Below, in pieces: positions 22,299 to 34,395 of a stretch of DNA of 64,000 nt. Every line of letters starts with the position of its first letter. Position 1 is the first letter of the stretch. Made by a program: the position numbers and the translations under genes. The stretch covers positions 186,655,487 through 186,719,486 of the forward strand of contig OY856188.1 of NCBI GenBank assembly GCA_963693315.1, written 5' to 3'. The notes beneath the pieces are model-generated. The model had not been told where the DNA came from and did no database searches. It saw only the letters and a program-made list of their open reading frames with translations. The DNA is from Diogma glabrata (lineage: Eukaryota; Arthropoda; Insecta; Diptera; Cylindrotomidae).

Positions 22299-23870
22299 CA
22301 TGGTATAACAAATATAAGGTATTCTTGACAGCTAAACGAAAATTTTGTGTGACGTCATCCGGCGTAAATATAAAGAAACAAAAAATGTTTTAATTTGAAA
22401 ATTAGAGAAAACATAATTTTTACGTTATGGTTTTCCTTATTTTTTTCATTAACAATTTGTTTATTAAGTTTTCTAGCTCTAAAGAACATTTTGCAGGGTA
22501 GGAAATTCGACGTCCACGCCATGCTGCAGGGGTAATGCAGACAGAATTAGGTTGGTGTATCGGAGACAAGCAGAGAAAAACTGCTTAGTCTACTACGCTA
22601 CATCACCGCGAATTGGCGCCTTAAAACTTCTTATAACCTTAACATCATAACAGAACCATTAACGAAAATTTGGGTTGGGACTGAGGTTAATACCATCACT
22701 CCGAAAAAAAAGCTTTGTTAAATTTGATAACCAAAAAAAGAATACCAGACACTAACAAAACAACAGAAGTTTTACCTGGACGTGAGAAAGAACCAAACTA
22801 CCGAATCGGAACGTGAAACGTGTGCAGCCTGATCGCTCATGATGCTTTAATAAGCCTAGAAACAGAGACTGAGGGGCATAGGATGGATATCATTTCTCTG
22901 CAAGAAATTAGACAGCCAATAATCGGAAAACAAAACTCGAATAGTCACTCTTTATGCAGTAGTGGTCATTCTTCTCGAAATGAATTTAGTACTGGTTTCC
23001 TTGTTGGTGCACGCATACAAGAAGCCGTGTTGAAATTCATCCTGGTCAATGAGAGGATTTGCTACTTAGGGGTACGCGGTACATACAACAATATTTCTCT
23101 TATTGCCTTGCATGCACCTACTGAAGCTAAGACCGTCAATATTTTCTACATAGCACTAGAGGAGGTTATGAAATCAACACCAACAATGATAATGGTGAGA
23201 GAATGACTGAGTTTGCATTATCAAATAATTTGAGAATTGCCAGTACTTTCTTTTCGCATCGATCGATTCATAAGCAGACTTATGTTTTTAAACCGATTTT
23301 AAACCGTTCCTTTATATGTGCAAATATTGGAAGTAACCACTTCCTTGTATGTTCTAAGATAAGGTTCTACTTTCAACGATCAATTCAACGATCTTTTACT
23401 CATTAGAGTATTTATAAGTTTGTCTTTTAAAGTCCAATCATTTTCAGTGAAGTGTAAAGAACAAACTGTCTTATAATAAATACGAACATTTTCTTTTTCC
23501 ACATGATTCTATCCACTACAAATTGATTTATTTTTCTGGAAATTAAAAAACCTTATGTTTTGAGTATGATTTTTCACATTTGTTGAAAACTTTTGGTTTT
23601 AACGTAGTTCGGCATTTAAATTTGTATATGTTTTAATAGTAAAACAAATACTAAAGTTCATTAATTAATGAATGAATTAATTTCAATCATTTCATTAACT
23701 AATAAATTAATTTATAAATCATACTAAATATATTTTTAATTTAAAAACAATAGCTTTTCTCATTCATTCATTCAACAAACGTATTATATAAAACTCTGAG
23801 TGACGTCAATCAAAATCAAAATGGCATCGCTGTCACTCTAGTGAGAATACCTTATTTTCATTTTACCATG
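22299..23870 (+). mobile_element. TIR transposon carrying an RTE endonuclease fragment, copy 1
   Basis: The 1,572-bp element has ends CATGGTATAAC...AAGGTATTCT and, reverse-complemented, CATGGTAAAAT...AAGGTATTCT. Shared inner boxes TGACAGC and TGACGTCA follow on both sides. The 9-bp ATCGTTTCC flanks it at 22290-22298 and 23871-23879. Inside (22530-23400, +) is a decayed APE-type endonuclease domain of an RTE/craniofacial-development-protein-2-like LINE: DIISLQEIR, SGHSSRNEF-TGFLV, VNERICYLGVRG and HAPTEAK, with TGG changed to TGA in the IGTWNV box. No transposase is visible. Nine-base duplication suggests a Mutator-like or related superfamily; this is inference. Confidence 0.8.
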
Positions 23871-23902
23871 ATCGTTTCCTATGCGGTTTTTGAATGAAAT
23901 TG

Positions 23903-23910
23903 AATGGGGC
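23903..23910. repeat. Left 8-bp target duplication of the large hAT-type element
   Basis: AATGGGGC here is matched by AATGGGGC at 42324-42331. Both copies lie in the same orientation within TATCG minisatellite sequence. Confidence 0.6.
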
Positions 23911-24800
23911 TACTGTTCCTGATTTCTCGACTTTTAAATTTCTCGAGAAAGAAAACTAGAAATATATATTTCTCGAGAAATCTCGAGAAATATATTTTCT
24001 TAGAATTCTTTGTTTATAGTCGCATTTACATGGGAAATGACATACAATTTTACTGAAATTACGTTTTTTCAGTAAATTTTACTGAAAAACTTGTTGAGAC
24101 AAAAAATGATGTTTTCAACATGAGTGACAAGCACAGCAAAAAATTACATACACATTGACATACTTTTTTATAGCAAAAATTTTATAGATAAATTTGACAG
24201 CAAAATCATTTGAAATTAATTTTTCAACCTTCAATTAAGCTGTCAAATTTTTTAGAAGCAAATTTTGTTTATTTTAATATGTATTATTATGTATTATAAG
24301 CTGTTGCAGCTTAATTACAGATAAATAAATAAATAAAATATTGTAAATATTGTAATAAAAAAGTTTTTTTTTCAAAACTAAATATCAAACATTTTAACGT
24401 TAAATACTATTAGTTTCTTAAATTTGTTGATTAAAGTGAATTTATATTTAATTTAAAGTTGTGAATTATTATTTAATTTATTTCCTGTAATTAAGCTCTA
24501 TAGGCTTCTATTTACATTAATAATTTCTTATACTAATCAAAAAGTGAAAATAAGAAAAGATAAATTTTTATCAATATCAATTTATACAATAAGATATGGA
24601 TGGAGGACTCTTGTTGTTTAAAATCTTATGGATATATAAGCAAGTACGAAATTCAAAGTATTTTTCAATTTCACATCCCAGGATTAGTTTAGAAAAAGCC
24701 GAAAATTAGTGGATTTGGTTTGAATTTAGTGGATTTGTATTTGAAGTTGTGAATTTATATTTAAAACTTTAACTAAATATATATCAATCAAAATTAAAGA

Positions 24801-24950
24801 ATGGAGGAAACCGGTAAGTTTGTTTTCTATTTAATTTCTGTCTTTTTTATTGGTTTTAGCTGCAGATCAAACTCATCAATCAACCATTGAAGGAGTTCTG
24901 TGGCGAGCATTTAGATTAAAAATGTTTTTATCGTGAAAAATATTAAAAAA
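24801..24950 (+). pseudogene. Short spliced-looking gene fragment
   Basis: ATGGAGGAAACCG is followed by a GTAAGT donor (24814) and, 46 bp on, a TTGGTTTTAG acceptor (24859). The joined frame continues A-A-D-Q-T-H-Q-S-T-I-E-G and stops after about 29 codons. The splice signals are good, but the product is too short to recognise. It may be the start of the gene whose later part flanks the copia insertion. Confidence is low. Confidence 0.3.
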
Positions 24951-25237
24951 AAACAAATTAGTTTTTTAAAAGTTCTTGATTTTTGTGATGTATTAAAAAT
25001 TTTTGTATAATAAATTTGTTTAAATTTTATTTTTCACAATTCTGGATTTTAAATATTATATTCAATGTTAACAGTAAATATTGGAGTAAAGGTCTAGTCA
25101 GGTAAATTTGTGGAAGTCGGATCCAGACGGTTCGTTGGTTCATTGTGGTGAGAAGGCAGAACGGGTGTCGTTGTCGATTATTTCAGATTCTGCCATTTTT
25201 TTAAAGTGAATAATTTAGAAAAAGATAATGCATTGCG

Positions 25238-25423
25238 TGTTGAGATAAAATTAATTTGATAGGTTGAACTGTATTATTTAAAAGAATAATTTTGTTAAGG
25301 CAACACTCTAATGTTATATGTCAAATTGTTTAATGTAAAACTTTTATACACAAAATGGAGATTCAATAAAACACAACGTGTATTGTTTCAAAATAGTTTT
25401 ATTATTATTAATAATTCTCAACA
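25238..25423 (+). repeat. 5' LTR of copia element
   Basis: 186 bp, TGTTGAG...CTCAACA. It differs from the 3' LTR by one base near 25376 (ACGTGT against ACTTGT). It is flanked outside by TTGCG (25233-25237). Confidence 0.95.
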
Positions 25424-25561
25424 TGGTAGCAGACAGTGGTTGTCCAAAGTAAAATAAAATTGTAGTAACGTATCACTACATTAAAAATTAAAACCATTAA
25501 AAATTAAAACTACTAAAAATTAAAATTAAAAAGAAATATTTGCTGTGTGTGAAAAATAAAA

Positions 25562-28500
25562 ATGGCGAGTTCAACGATAGATGCTTCTGGAATAGAAAAA
25601 TTAACAGATGGATCAAATTTTCCAATTTGGAAATTGCAAGCAAGAGTTTTATTTAAATCTAATGGTTCCATTGATATTGTTGATGGAAAAGAAGAGAAAC
25701 CTGCAGATAAAACAGAAAAACTCAATGACTGGATAATGAAGGACGGTAAGGCGCAAAAAAATAATTGTTACCACAATTCATAAAAAATATTTAAACTTAA
25801 TATTAAATTGTAATTCCTCAAATGAAATGTATGAAAAAATTTGTTCTATGTTTGAAGGAGAAAAAGAACAAAAATTAGAAGATCTATATAATGAATTTTT
25901 TTCCTATGAATACAAAGAAACTCAGGATATGACAAGTTTTGTTGGAGACCTTGAAAACATTGTTTACAAATTAAAAGCCCTAAAACAAACAATTAGTGAT
26001 GAGATGGTAATATCAAGAATTCTAGTTGCCATACCAGATTATTTAAAAAAACAAAGTTTTCCTTCTGCCTGGGATTCAACTACTAAATCGGAAAAAACAT
26101 TATCTAACCTAACAAACAGACTGATTAAAGAGGAAGCCAGACATAAAGAACTGAGTAAAAATATCAATCAAGATATGTCTGTAGCATTTAAAAGTACAAA
26201 AGCTAACTTCGGAGCAATAAAAAAAGAAAGTCATTATGAAATAAAATGTTTTGTGTGTAATGGAAATCATTTAGCAAGGTTCTGTACAAACAAAAACAGA
26301 ACTAGTAACAAACAAAATTTTAACAGACAACAACAAAATTCAAAGTACGAAAATAATAATAATAATATGTATTGTGGAATCTGCAAAAGAAGAAATAGTC
26401 ACCTTGAATCAAATTGCTACTTTAGAAACAAAAATAAAATTAATAAATATGAGAAAGTATCTTTTATGACATTTCAAAACAACACAGAAGATAAAAATGA
26501 CATTTATAATTTTGTAGTCGATTCGGGCTGTAACAAACATCTCGTAAACACGGACAATTTGTTTAGTAATTTTGAAGCAAATCAATCATATGTAAATACG
26601 GCAAAATCTGAAGAAACTATGAAATCTTTAGGTACAGGTGAGGTTGATACTGAAAAATTTAGGTTAAAAGCACTATACATTCCTGAATTAACAACTAACC
26701 TACTTTCGGTAAGTCAAATAACAAATAAAAATATTGAAGTTTTATTTACAAAAAATAATGTGCAATTAAGAAAAGACGGAGAAAATATCTTAGAAGGTAA
26801 AAAACAACCAAACGGTTTATACACTATTGAAACTAATGAAAATCAAGTAACTTTTTTAAGCAATCAGTCGGATATTTCACCATTAGAGTGGCATAAACGA
26901 ATGGGTCATTCTAGTATAACTTCTATGAAAAAATTAGTAAAATTGGTTGATGGCATATCAGTAGAAGAAAAAGATTTTGATAAACTATCAGATGTATGTG
27001 AAATTTGTGTGAAGGCAAAACAAACGCGAAATCCATTTAATACCACAAGGGAAAGATCTAATAGACTTTTAGGGTTGCTTCATTCAGATATAATAGGCCC
27101 TTTTGAAACAGAAACTTGGGATTGTAAGAGATATTTATTAACAGTAATAGATGATTATTCCCATTTTGCAGCAGTATTTATTTTAAAACATAAAAGTGAA
27201 ACATTCGATTATATATCATCATATATAACTAAAACTGAAAATGAAAAATCGTTAAAAGTATCAAAAATTAGATGCGATGGTGGTGGTGAGTATTCAAGTT
27301 TAGAAATGAAAAATTGGTGTAGACAAAAAGGAATTGAAATAGATTATACAATTCCGCACACTCCTCAACTTAATGGTAAAAGTGAAAGATTTGGCAGAAC
27401 TATTGTAAATAAAATGAGAGCACTACTACTAGAATCTAAAATGAATGACAACATGTGGGGTGAGAGCGCATATTTTGCAGCATATATATTAAATCGTAGT
27501 TATACTGACGCAGTTAAAGTAACACCAGCAGAGTTATGGTACGGAAAGCGACCAAATATTTCAAATATAAGAAATTTCGGGAGTACTGCATATATTAAAA
27601 AACTGGGTCATTTAAAAAAATTAGAAAGTAGAAGTATTAAAACTAAATTAATAGGATTTTTAAATAACGGTTATAGACTTTGGGATCCAGAAAAACGAAA
27701 AGTAGTTGTATCAAGAGATGTAGTATTTGATGAAAAAAATATTGATATAGATAAAATTGAAATCGAACAATCAGAAAAGGTAATAAAAATTTGGTCTGAC
27801 GATGAAGAAGAACAAAATGAAAAATTCGAACTAGAAGAGCATACAGATGAAAATAATAAACCGATACAATTAGAAAATACACGATGTACTAGAGAGAGAA
27901 AAATTCCACAAAAATATAACGATTGTGTGTTGATGTTAACCTACTCTGAAGCGATTGGAGCAGAAAACAAGGAGAAGTGGAAAAAAGCTATAGAAGAAGA
28001 AAAAATATCTTTAAATAAAAATAATGTGTTTGAATTTATAAAAGAAGAAGAAGCTGAAAATAAAAGACTTCTTTCAAGTAAATGGGTGTTTAAAGTGAAA
28101 AGTGATGGGAACTACAAGGCCCGTCTAGTTGTTCGTGGATGTGAACAAAGAGAAGATGAATATGACGAAACATATAGTCCAGTTGTATCAGTGAGTACGC
28201 TAAGACTCTTATTAGCATATAGCAAAGTGAATAAAATGAAATTATCAGCATTTGATGTAAAATCAGCATTCCTTTTTGGTGATTTAGACGAAGAATTACA
28301 CATGAAATTACCAGAGGGATATGATGAAAATGTTGGCTATGTGTGTAAGTTGAATAAATCACTTTATGGACTTAAACAAGCTCCAATTCAATGGAATAAA
28401 AGGTTGGTTGATATATTTAATAAAAATAAATTGAAACAGTTGTTGACAGACAAATCTGTATTTATAAATGAAGATGGTAGTCTGATCGTAGCAATATGGG

Positions 28501-29447
28501 TTGACGATGGACTAATCATGTCAAAAACTGAAAGTATAGCAAATAAGTTACTAGATGAACTTGAAATAGATATTGATATTAAAAGAATACATAATCCAAA
28601 ATCATTTGTTGGATTTGATATAATTAATGAAGAAAACAGTATTACTTTACATCAAACAGATTTTACGTACAAATTATTAAAACAATTCAATATGGAACTA
28701 AGCAAACCAGTTAAAACTCCAGCAACGTTGAATAAACCTGATCAAAATAAAACAAGTAATAATAAAAAAGTTAAGTTTCCTTTCAGAGAAGCAGTTGGTA
28801 GTCTTTTGTATTTATCAACACGCACTAGACCAGACATAACATACGCAGTTAATATCGTCTCAAGAAATATGGAAAATCCAACAGAGACAGATGTTCAAAA
28901 TATTAAAAGGATTTTTAGATATTTGCAAGGAACAGCTAAGCAAGGAATAAAGTATAAAGCTGAAGAAAATCCAGATGAGGAAATTGTAGAAGCATTTTCT
29001 GATGCAGATTATGCAGGAGATGAAGTAACAAGAAAAAGTACTTCAGGAAGTGTAATAATGTACGCAAGTGGTCCAATATCATGGACGACTAAAAAACAAA
29101 ATATAGTCTCACTAAGCACTGCAGAAAGCGAATACATCGCAGCAAGCGATTGTGTCAAAGATATACTTTATTTGAAATCTTTATTGAAAGAACTGACGAG
29201 TAAAGATATCAAAAGCATATTGAAAATAGACAATCAAAGCGCAATAAAAATGATAAAAAACTCAAGCTTTAAAAGATCTAAACATATGGATATCAGATAC
29301 AAATTTATAGTAGATAATATGGAGAGTAAAAATATTGATGTTGAATATTGTCCAACAGAAGAACAACTTGGAGATATATTTACAAAACCAAACCCAAAAC
29401 AATTTAATGAAATGGTAAATAAAATTATGTGTAAAACTGAAAACTAA
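25562..29447 (+). CDS. Copia Gag-Pol polyprotein (one frameshift)
   Basis: Domain order is Gag, protease, integrase, reverse transcriptase, RNase H, the Ty1/copia order. Gag starts at MASSTIDAS (25562). The frame breaks in the A7 run near 25755-25763 and the second frame runs 25827-29447. Counted in that frame: CCHC knuckle CFVCNGNHLARFC near residue 140, protease VVDSGCNKH near 230, HKRMGH near 355, integrase HSDIIGP near 417, RT IWVDDG near 891 and RNase H FSDADYAGD near 1055. No other break is seen. The indel may be a sequencing error, natural damage or, less likely, programmed frameshifting; the last is not favoured because the shift leaves the Gag N-terminal domain incomplete. Confidence 0.92.
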
Positions 29448-29607
29448 ATTGTAAGTAACTTAATTCAAATTAAGTTTTATATAATTCAAATGGAATTGTA
29501 ATTTTGAAATTTTATTGAAATGTTTATAAATTTATATTATATAAAATCTGAATTAGAATAAGGGGGGAGTATCACAGATACTAATAAAATTTAAAATTAG
29601 GGGAGAG

Positions 29608-29793
29608 TGTTGAGATAAAATTAATTTGATAGGTTGAACTGTATTATTTAAAAGAATAATTTTGTTAAGGCAACACTCTAATGTTATATGTCAAATTGTT
29701 TAATGTAAAACTTTTATACACAAAATGGAGATTCAATAAAACACAACTTGTATTGTTTCAAAATAGTTTTATTATTATTAATAATTCTCAACA
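29608..29793 (+). repeat. 3' LTR of copia element
   Basis: 186 bp, TGTTGAG...CTCAACA, followed by TTGCG (29794-29798), the second copy of the target duplication. Confidence 0.95.
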
Positions 29794-30484
29794 TTGCGTG
29801 ATTCGATAACTGCAGTTGAAGACGATAGTGAAAAATGCCAGACAATGCAACATTCAGTTCAATCATGGATTGGTGATAGTGCTAAACATCAAATTCGCCA
29901 TATATTAGATAAAATATCTACGTTATATTTACTTAACACCTCTGGATCGGTTACTTCTGTACCTGAAATTGCCAGATAGTATATAGCGTAAATGATAATG
30001 TTTACGTTAGGATGATCAAGAATAATATAAAAATTTCTTGCAGTGAATTTAAGGAAGCAATCAAATCAGAGACCAAATTGCTAGCAATAAGTGCCAGCAG
30101 TGAAAAATACCTTTAATTATTATTAAAACGCAATTATAATCTTAATTTCCAATTTTATTTTATTTTTTATTTAATATATTTTTAATACAGAGTACGAATT
30201 TTCTGTAATGTGATAAACAAAAAGAAATTATTTTAATTTTAATAAATGTAACCAATGTTATTGAAATAAAGATTTAAATTTTAAAACTCAACTGTTTTAT
30301 TTTTAATATAAAATTAAGTCGACCTCTTCTAGTATGTTTCCATATGGCGTAACTGATTATAAGGTACTATTTCAGTTTCTATACTCTTTCCTGATTTGAA
30401 ATATCTGGTTACCCTAAAGCTGCTACAACCTAAAATAACAATAATTATATTTCAAATTGTTATAAATTTGTTTAATGTACCTAC

Positions 30485-31036
30485 CCTCATAAAACGGTTG
30501 AACATTCGCAAATGTAAACGCTTTTTGTGGAGTAAAAACAAATTCACCAGCTTCCTTTGATGTTTACTTAAATATATCAACCATTTTATTTTTGTTCTTG
30601 TCATCAGTTTTGTTGAGTATAGAAGAGTTTGAAAGTTTAGTTGTACCAAAAGAAAATCCAGTTGTGTTGGTTGGTGCGAACCCACGTTTACTCAGTTTGC
30701 TTTCCCAATTAAAAGCAGGAGCAGAACCGCTTGATGGCAAACTGGAATTCGTTGTAGTTGTCGATTCTTCTTTATTATTTTCATTTATGTTTTTTAAATG
30801 ACTATCGTAATCTTTAAATACCGGAGTTAATATACATAATGGATTTTCATTAATATGTTTTGTGATCCATTTCAGTAAAGATTCATTCAATCCTTTCAGT
30901 TTTGATAAATACTCCGAAGATTCTCTTCCTTTCTCAATTGTTCCATTTGTTGATTTATTTGATTTTTCATCATCTGATATTGTAATGGCTTCCGTGATTG
31001 ACTTTTCTGGTAATATCTTTGAACTTGAAAAATTCA
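30485..31036 (-). pseudogene. Nup50: Nup50 (nucleoporin) fragment, disrupted
   Basis: The minus strand encodes the Nup50 core signature: YLSKLKGLNESLLKWITKH and NPLCILTPVFKDYDSHLK. An FG-type stretch with GFSFG follows. Nup50 is a nuclear-basket nucleoporin that binds importin-alpha and Nup153. After VDIFK an in-frame TAA (30564-30566) interrupts. The same frame continues with KEAGEFVFTPQKAFTF to a GTAGGT donor-like site at 30484. The N-terminal importin-binding segment is missing: just upstream (31037) the sequence becomes GTGGACACC, which looks like a transposon terminus. The Ran-binding domain is not found. I interpret it as a truncated copy; a functional locus with a sequence error is possible. 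Confidence 0.7.
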
Positions 31037-31159
31037 TGGTGTCCACTATTTTTTCAAAACAAAATTCCTTGACTTTCCATAACTTTCCAGACCAAAAATA
31101 TGAAAATTCCATGACTTTTTTAAAAATAAAACTAAAAAATTTTGACCAACGTGGAACTA

Positions 31160-31985
31160 CATAAAATGCTTCGTAGTAGAACAACTATGGCTTTCCAGAA
31201 CGATTTGGTCTTGTCATAGAGCGCAGCATCTCTGCAATGACACCTTATCCATGACAACACCACCTAGAGACATAAGGACTGCGAAATGCTTCCTACATGA
31301 TGTTAAAAACAATCAAGACATAAATAACATCGACGAGCCTACGTATAAGAGGGGGTTGAAAAATCTACGTACCAAAACCGTTGAAGACACAATAAAGAAC
31401 TACGCCCCGAATCGAGTTCTTAATAGCAAACCTCCACAAGTCGCTGCCGAAGAGGTAAAACTGCCACGCAGCACCAGAACCATCCTAGCGCAGTTAAGAT
31501 CCGGTTGGTCACGCATCTTAAATAACTACATGAGTAGAATTGACCAGGAAATTTTTGACAAGTATCCCATATGTGAGGGCACGCCACATGATGCTAACCA
31601 CCTTTTCAATTGTCCAGAGAAACCAACCGACCTGACGAAGGAAGATCTGTGGTACCGCCCAAGGGCAGTAGCAGAGTTCCTGAATCTGGACTTGGAGCCA
31701 GAAGAATAGCACAACTCGTCGCTGCAACAACAACAACAACAATGAGGTCCAGCTACCTCGCAGCACCAGATCGTTCCGATCCCAACTAAGATCCGGTTGG
31801 TCACGCATCCTAAACAACTACATGAGTAGAGTTGTTCCTGAAACTATTGACAAGTGTCCCGCATGTGAGGGCACACCGCACGATGTAGATCACCTATTCA
31901 ATTGTCCTAATAATTTAACCAACCCAACACATGAAGATTTGTGGTACCGCCCAAGGGCAGTAGCAGAGTTCAAACGACTTGCTAT
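31160..31985 (+). mobile_element. LINE 3' ends, two adjacent truncated copies
   Basis: 31251-31709 encodes the last 150 codons of a LINE ORF2: VKLPRSTRTILAQLRSGWSR, a CCHC-like CEGTPHDANHLFNC and DLWYRPRAVAEFLNL, then a stop and a CAACAACAAC tail. From 31735 a second copy repeats the same 3' region (LRSGWSR, CEGTPHDVDHLFNC, WYRPRA) and ends near 31985. Both are 5'-truncated. Jockey/I-type C-termini show this layout. Confidence 0.75.
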
Positions 31986-31989
31986 ATAA

Positions 31990-32478
31990 ATGCGTAAAAA
32001 TGTTTTTCTGAGAACCTTAAGATCAGAACACGAAAATTTGTGTTGAGTAGAAGGAAAGACAAGCGCAAGCGGTTCCCTGAATCCAGAGTCCAGACCACCA
32101 GATGAACTTCAGTTGATAAACTATTTTTAGTGCATTTCGATAAACAAACCATAGTGTTTGGGCTAGAGAGGGGCTATTCATTACTAGATCCAAGATTTTA
32201 AATAAATTTCAAAAACAGGATGACACAAAAATTAAGTCAACTGGAAGATGTTCATACTTCTATTGAAGAGATTTCTAGTTCCGAAAATAATTGGCAAGAA
32301 TATAGAAATATTTGATGTTTTTAAATTTATTTGATGAACTGCCTTCTGATAACCGGTCGACTCTATTGATGAACTCACATTCGTAGGATATTCATGTAGA
32401 AAACAAAAGAAAATATTGAGTAGAAAACAAAAAAAAATATTGAGTAGTTTGTTTTATTTGAATCAATTTACATTTTTT
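31990..32478. other. Non-coding stretch
   Basis: No domain or repeat border recognised. A short direct duplication (AAAATATTGAGTAG) occurs at 32407-32446. Confidence 0.35.
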
Positions 32479-34150
32479 AGGGTTCCGTACTTTGAAAAAG
32501 TAAAAACGGTACCCTATTGGTGAGACTTCGGTGTCCGTCCGAATTTCTACATAATCGATTTTCTCAAAAATTATAAGTGCTATCAACTTGAAATTTTTTA
32601 CAGTTATACAATGTATTTGTCCACGCCTACTGAAAACAAGAAAATTATGAATATTTGTTTTTATCAATATTTTATGGACATTGATAAGGAGATAGTAAAA
32701 CAAAAGTTTGTTTTAAGGAATCGAGTTTGATTTAAAAAAATCAAAAGAAATTCAAATATTTCAAAAAGTCCTTTCAATGAATTATCGACTGCTTAGTTTT
32801 TAAGTTATTTCCAAAAACGTGTGTTTATTTTTTTGTCCCCCACCTTAACCTCGAACATTACAAAAGCAAAAAATTGAAAAAATTCAAGGTTGTAGAAATT
32901 TTGCATACAAAAATCCGTTTTTACACACTTTTTTTTGTTTTGGTTGTTATAATTTCCAAATGTTCATTGGAGGGGGTTGAGAGTGAAAATTACGAAAACA
33001 AAATATTTTTGGTCATGTCAAGTGGGGTATCATATGAAAGGTTATTTTTTTTCTAGTCTAAAACAATTTTTTTTTGTAATTTTCGAAAGCACAGTTTTTG
33101 ACTTATTTTGGAAAAAGTGAAATTTTAGTTTTGTCCCCCCACTTATCTTCGAACATTACAAACGAAAAAATTTAAAAAAATTCACGGTTGTAGGAACTTG
33201 GCAAAAAAAAAATGAAAAATTTTTTTTGGGCGTTATAATTTCAATTGTTCTTTGGAGGGGGTTGTGAGTAGAAATTTTGAAAAAAAAATATTTTGGACCT
33301 GGACAAGTGGGGTGTCATATGAAAGGTGATTTTTTTTGTAGTTCAAAATACTTTTTTTTGTAATTTTCGAGAACACGGTTTTGGACTTATTTATAAAAAT
33401 GTGAAAATTTAATTCTGTCCCACCCTTTATCATCGAACATTACAAAAGCGAAAAATTGAAAAAATTCACAGTCATAGGTAATTTTGTAAAGATTGAACGA
33501 AAACTATAGCGGTTATCTCATTATTTCAAATGTTCCTTAGAAGGGGGTTGAAAGAAAAAATTTCGAAAAAAAGTTATTTGTGACCTGGACAAGTGGGGTG
33601 TTATATGAAAGGTTATTTTGTTTCTAGTCTAAAACCGTTTTCCGAAATTTTCAAAGTCACCATTTTCGATTTAAAATCGTGTTTTTGTGAAGAATTTCAC
33701 GTAGAATTTTGAATTCTTTGATCAATTTTTTGAGGATCAATTTTGTTACTTTGCAGCAAATGTATAATTTAGTAACTAGTTCAGAAAATATTTTATAATA
33801 TTAGGGTTCTAAAATAATATTGAATAGATTATGGTTAGTCAGATGAACTCGGCATAAAAAACATTATTCGGGCTGACCATTGCAATCTAGTACACTTCAT
33901 GGTCCAAGAATTGTAACCGTTTGTTATCGGTATACGCATTCCATTAATTCTTAATGATTTCGAGAAAAACTGTATTTATGTTTGACTAATAAACGAATTA
34001 AATTCAAAAATATTGCCACCATTATGTCACAGTTATGGGTAAAATTCAACCCAACGTATAACTACATTAGCAAATACTGTTTTTTCATATTATTATATAC
34101 ACGGAACCCTCGGCGAGCGAGTTATATTCGCACTTGACCCGACTTTTTTG
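32479..34150. mobile_element. Non-autonomous DNA transposon with GGGTTCCG termini
   Basis: It begins AGGGTTCCGTACTTTG followed by a 'GACTTCGGTGTCCGTCCG' block. It ends CGGAACCCT (34102-34110) plus a GCGAGCGAG..TCGCACTTGACC block. Insect genomes commonly carry elements with this start and end. There is no transposase. The interior has three tandem units of 284-298 bp (see separate entry). The outer border at the right is approximate. Confidence 0.6.
32834..33665. repeat. Three tandem units of about 290 bp
   Basis: Units start at TGTCCCC (32834), TGTCCCC (33132) and TGTCCCA (33416), so periods are 298 and 284 bp. Each has CGAACATTACAAA-GC-AAAA, a GGAGGGGGTTG box and a CAAGTGGGGT-TCATATGAAAG box in the same order. 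Confidence 0.8.
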
Positions 34151-34395
34151 TTTAACTTAGTTTTTGATAATAAATACACTGATTATTCAAAAATAAAAAC
34201 TGAATAACAACAATGATATGTTTGCACTCTTCTTCATTTCGGCAATTCTTCGTTTTCAGCAATTATTTCAATTGTATATTCAATTGCTTCTTGTTATTCA
34301 ATCAAGGATGAATCGTCAACCACTCCTTGGATGGATCGTAAACCACCTTTTTTGTGAACTTTGAACATATGCTGAATATATGCTTTGAACATTCT
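34151..34395. other. Non-coding stretch
   Basis: AT-rich spacer between a DNA transposon and a LINE fragment. Nothing recognised. Confidence 0.4.

Larger units (their letters stand above)
25238..29793 (+). mobile_element. Ty1/copia LTR retrotransposon, nearly intact
   Basis: 4,556 bp bounded by 186-bp LTRs that are 185/186 identical and by 5-bp target duplications TTGCG. The primer-binding site at 25424 (TGGTAGCAGA) directly follows the LTR and matches the 3' end of initiator tRNA-Met. A purine tract AGGGGAGAG precedes the 3' LTR. One frame covers Gag-Pol except for a one-base difference in an A-run. LTR identity indicates a very recent insertion. Confidence 0.95.
25100..30116 (+). pseudogene. 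Unidentified gene-like frame split by the copia insertion
   Basis: The left part (about 25105-25232) reads VNLWKSDPDGSLVHCGEKAE. The right part (29794-30116) reads DSITAVEDD, HSVQSWIGDS and IRHILDKISTLYLLN. Removing the copia element and one TTGCG joins NALRDS without loss. A stop (TAA-type, just before NNLEKD), a TAG at 29977 and a frame change after EIAR indicate decay. The last part ends at TAA 30114-30116. The amino-acid texture is protein-like and not repetitive, but I do not recognise the family. AATAAA occurs at about 30265. Confidence 0.4.

Noticed and set aside
22820..23406. Cellular endonuclease/exonuclease/phosphatase gene
   Set aside because: The motifs are those of RTE LINE endonucleases, with stops, lying inside a TIR element present in two copies.
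25562..25783. Separate small gene upstream of copia pol
   Set aside because: It is the copia Gag N-terminus, separated from the rest only by a one-base difference in an A-run.
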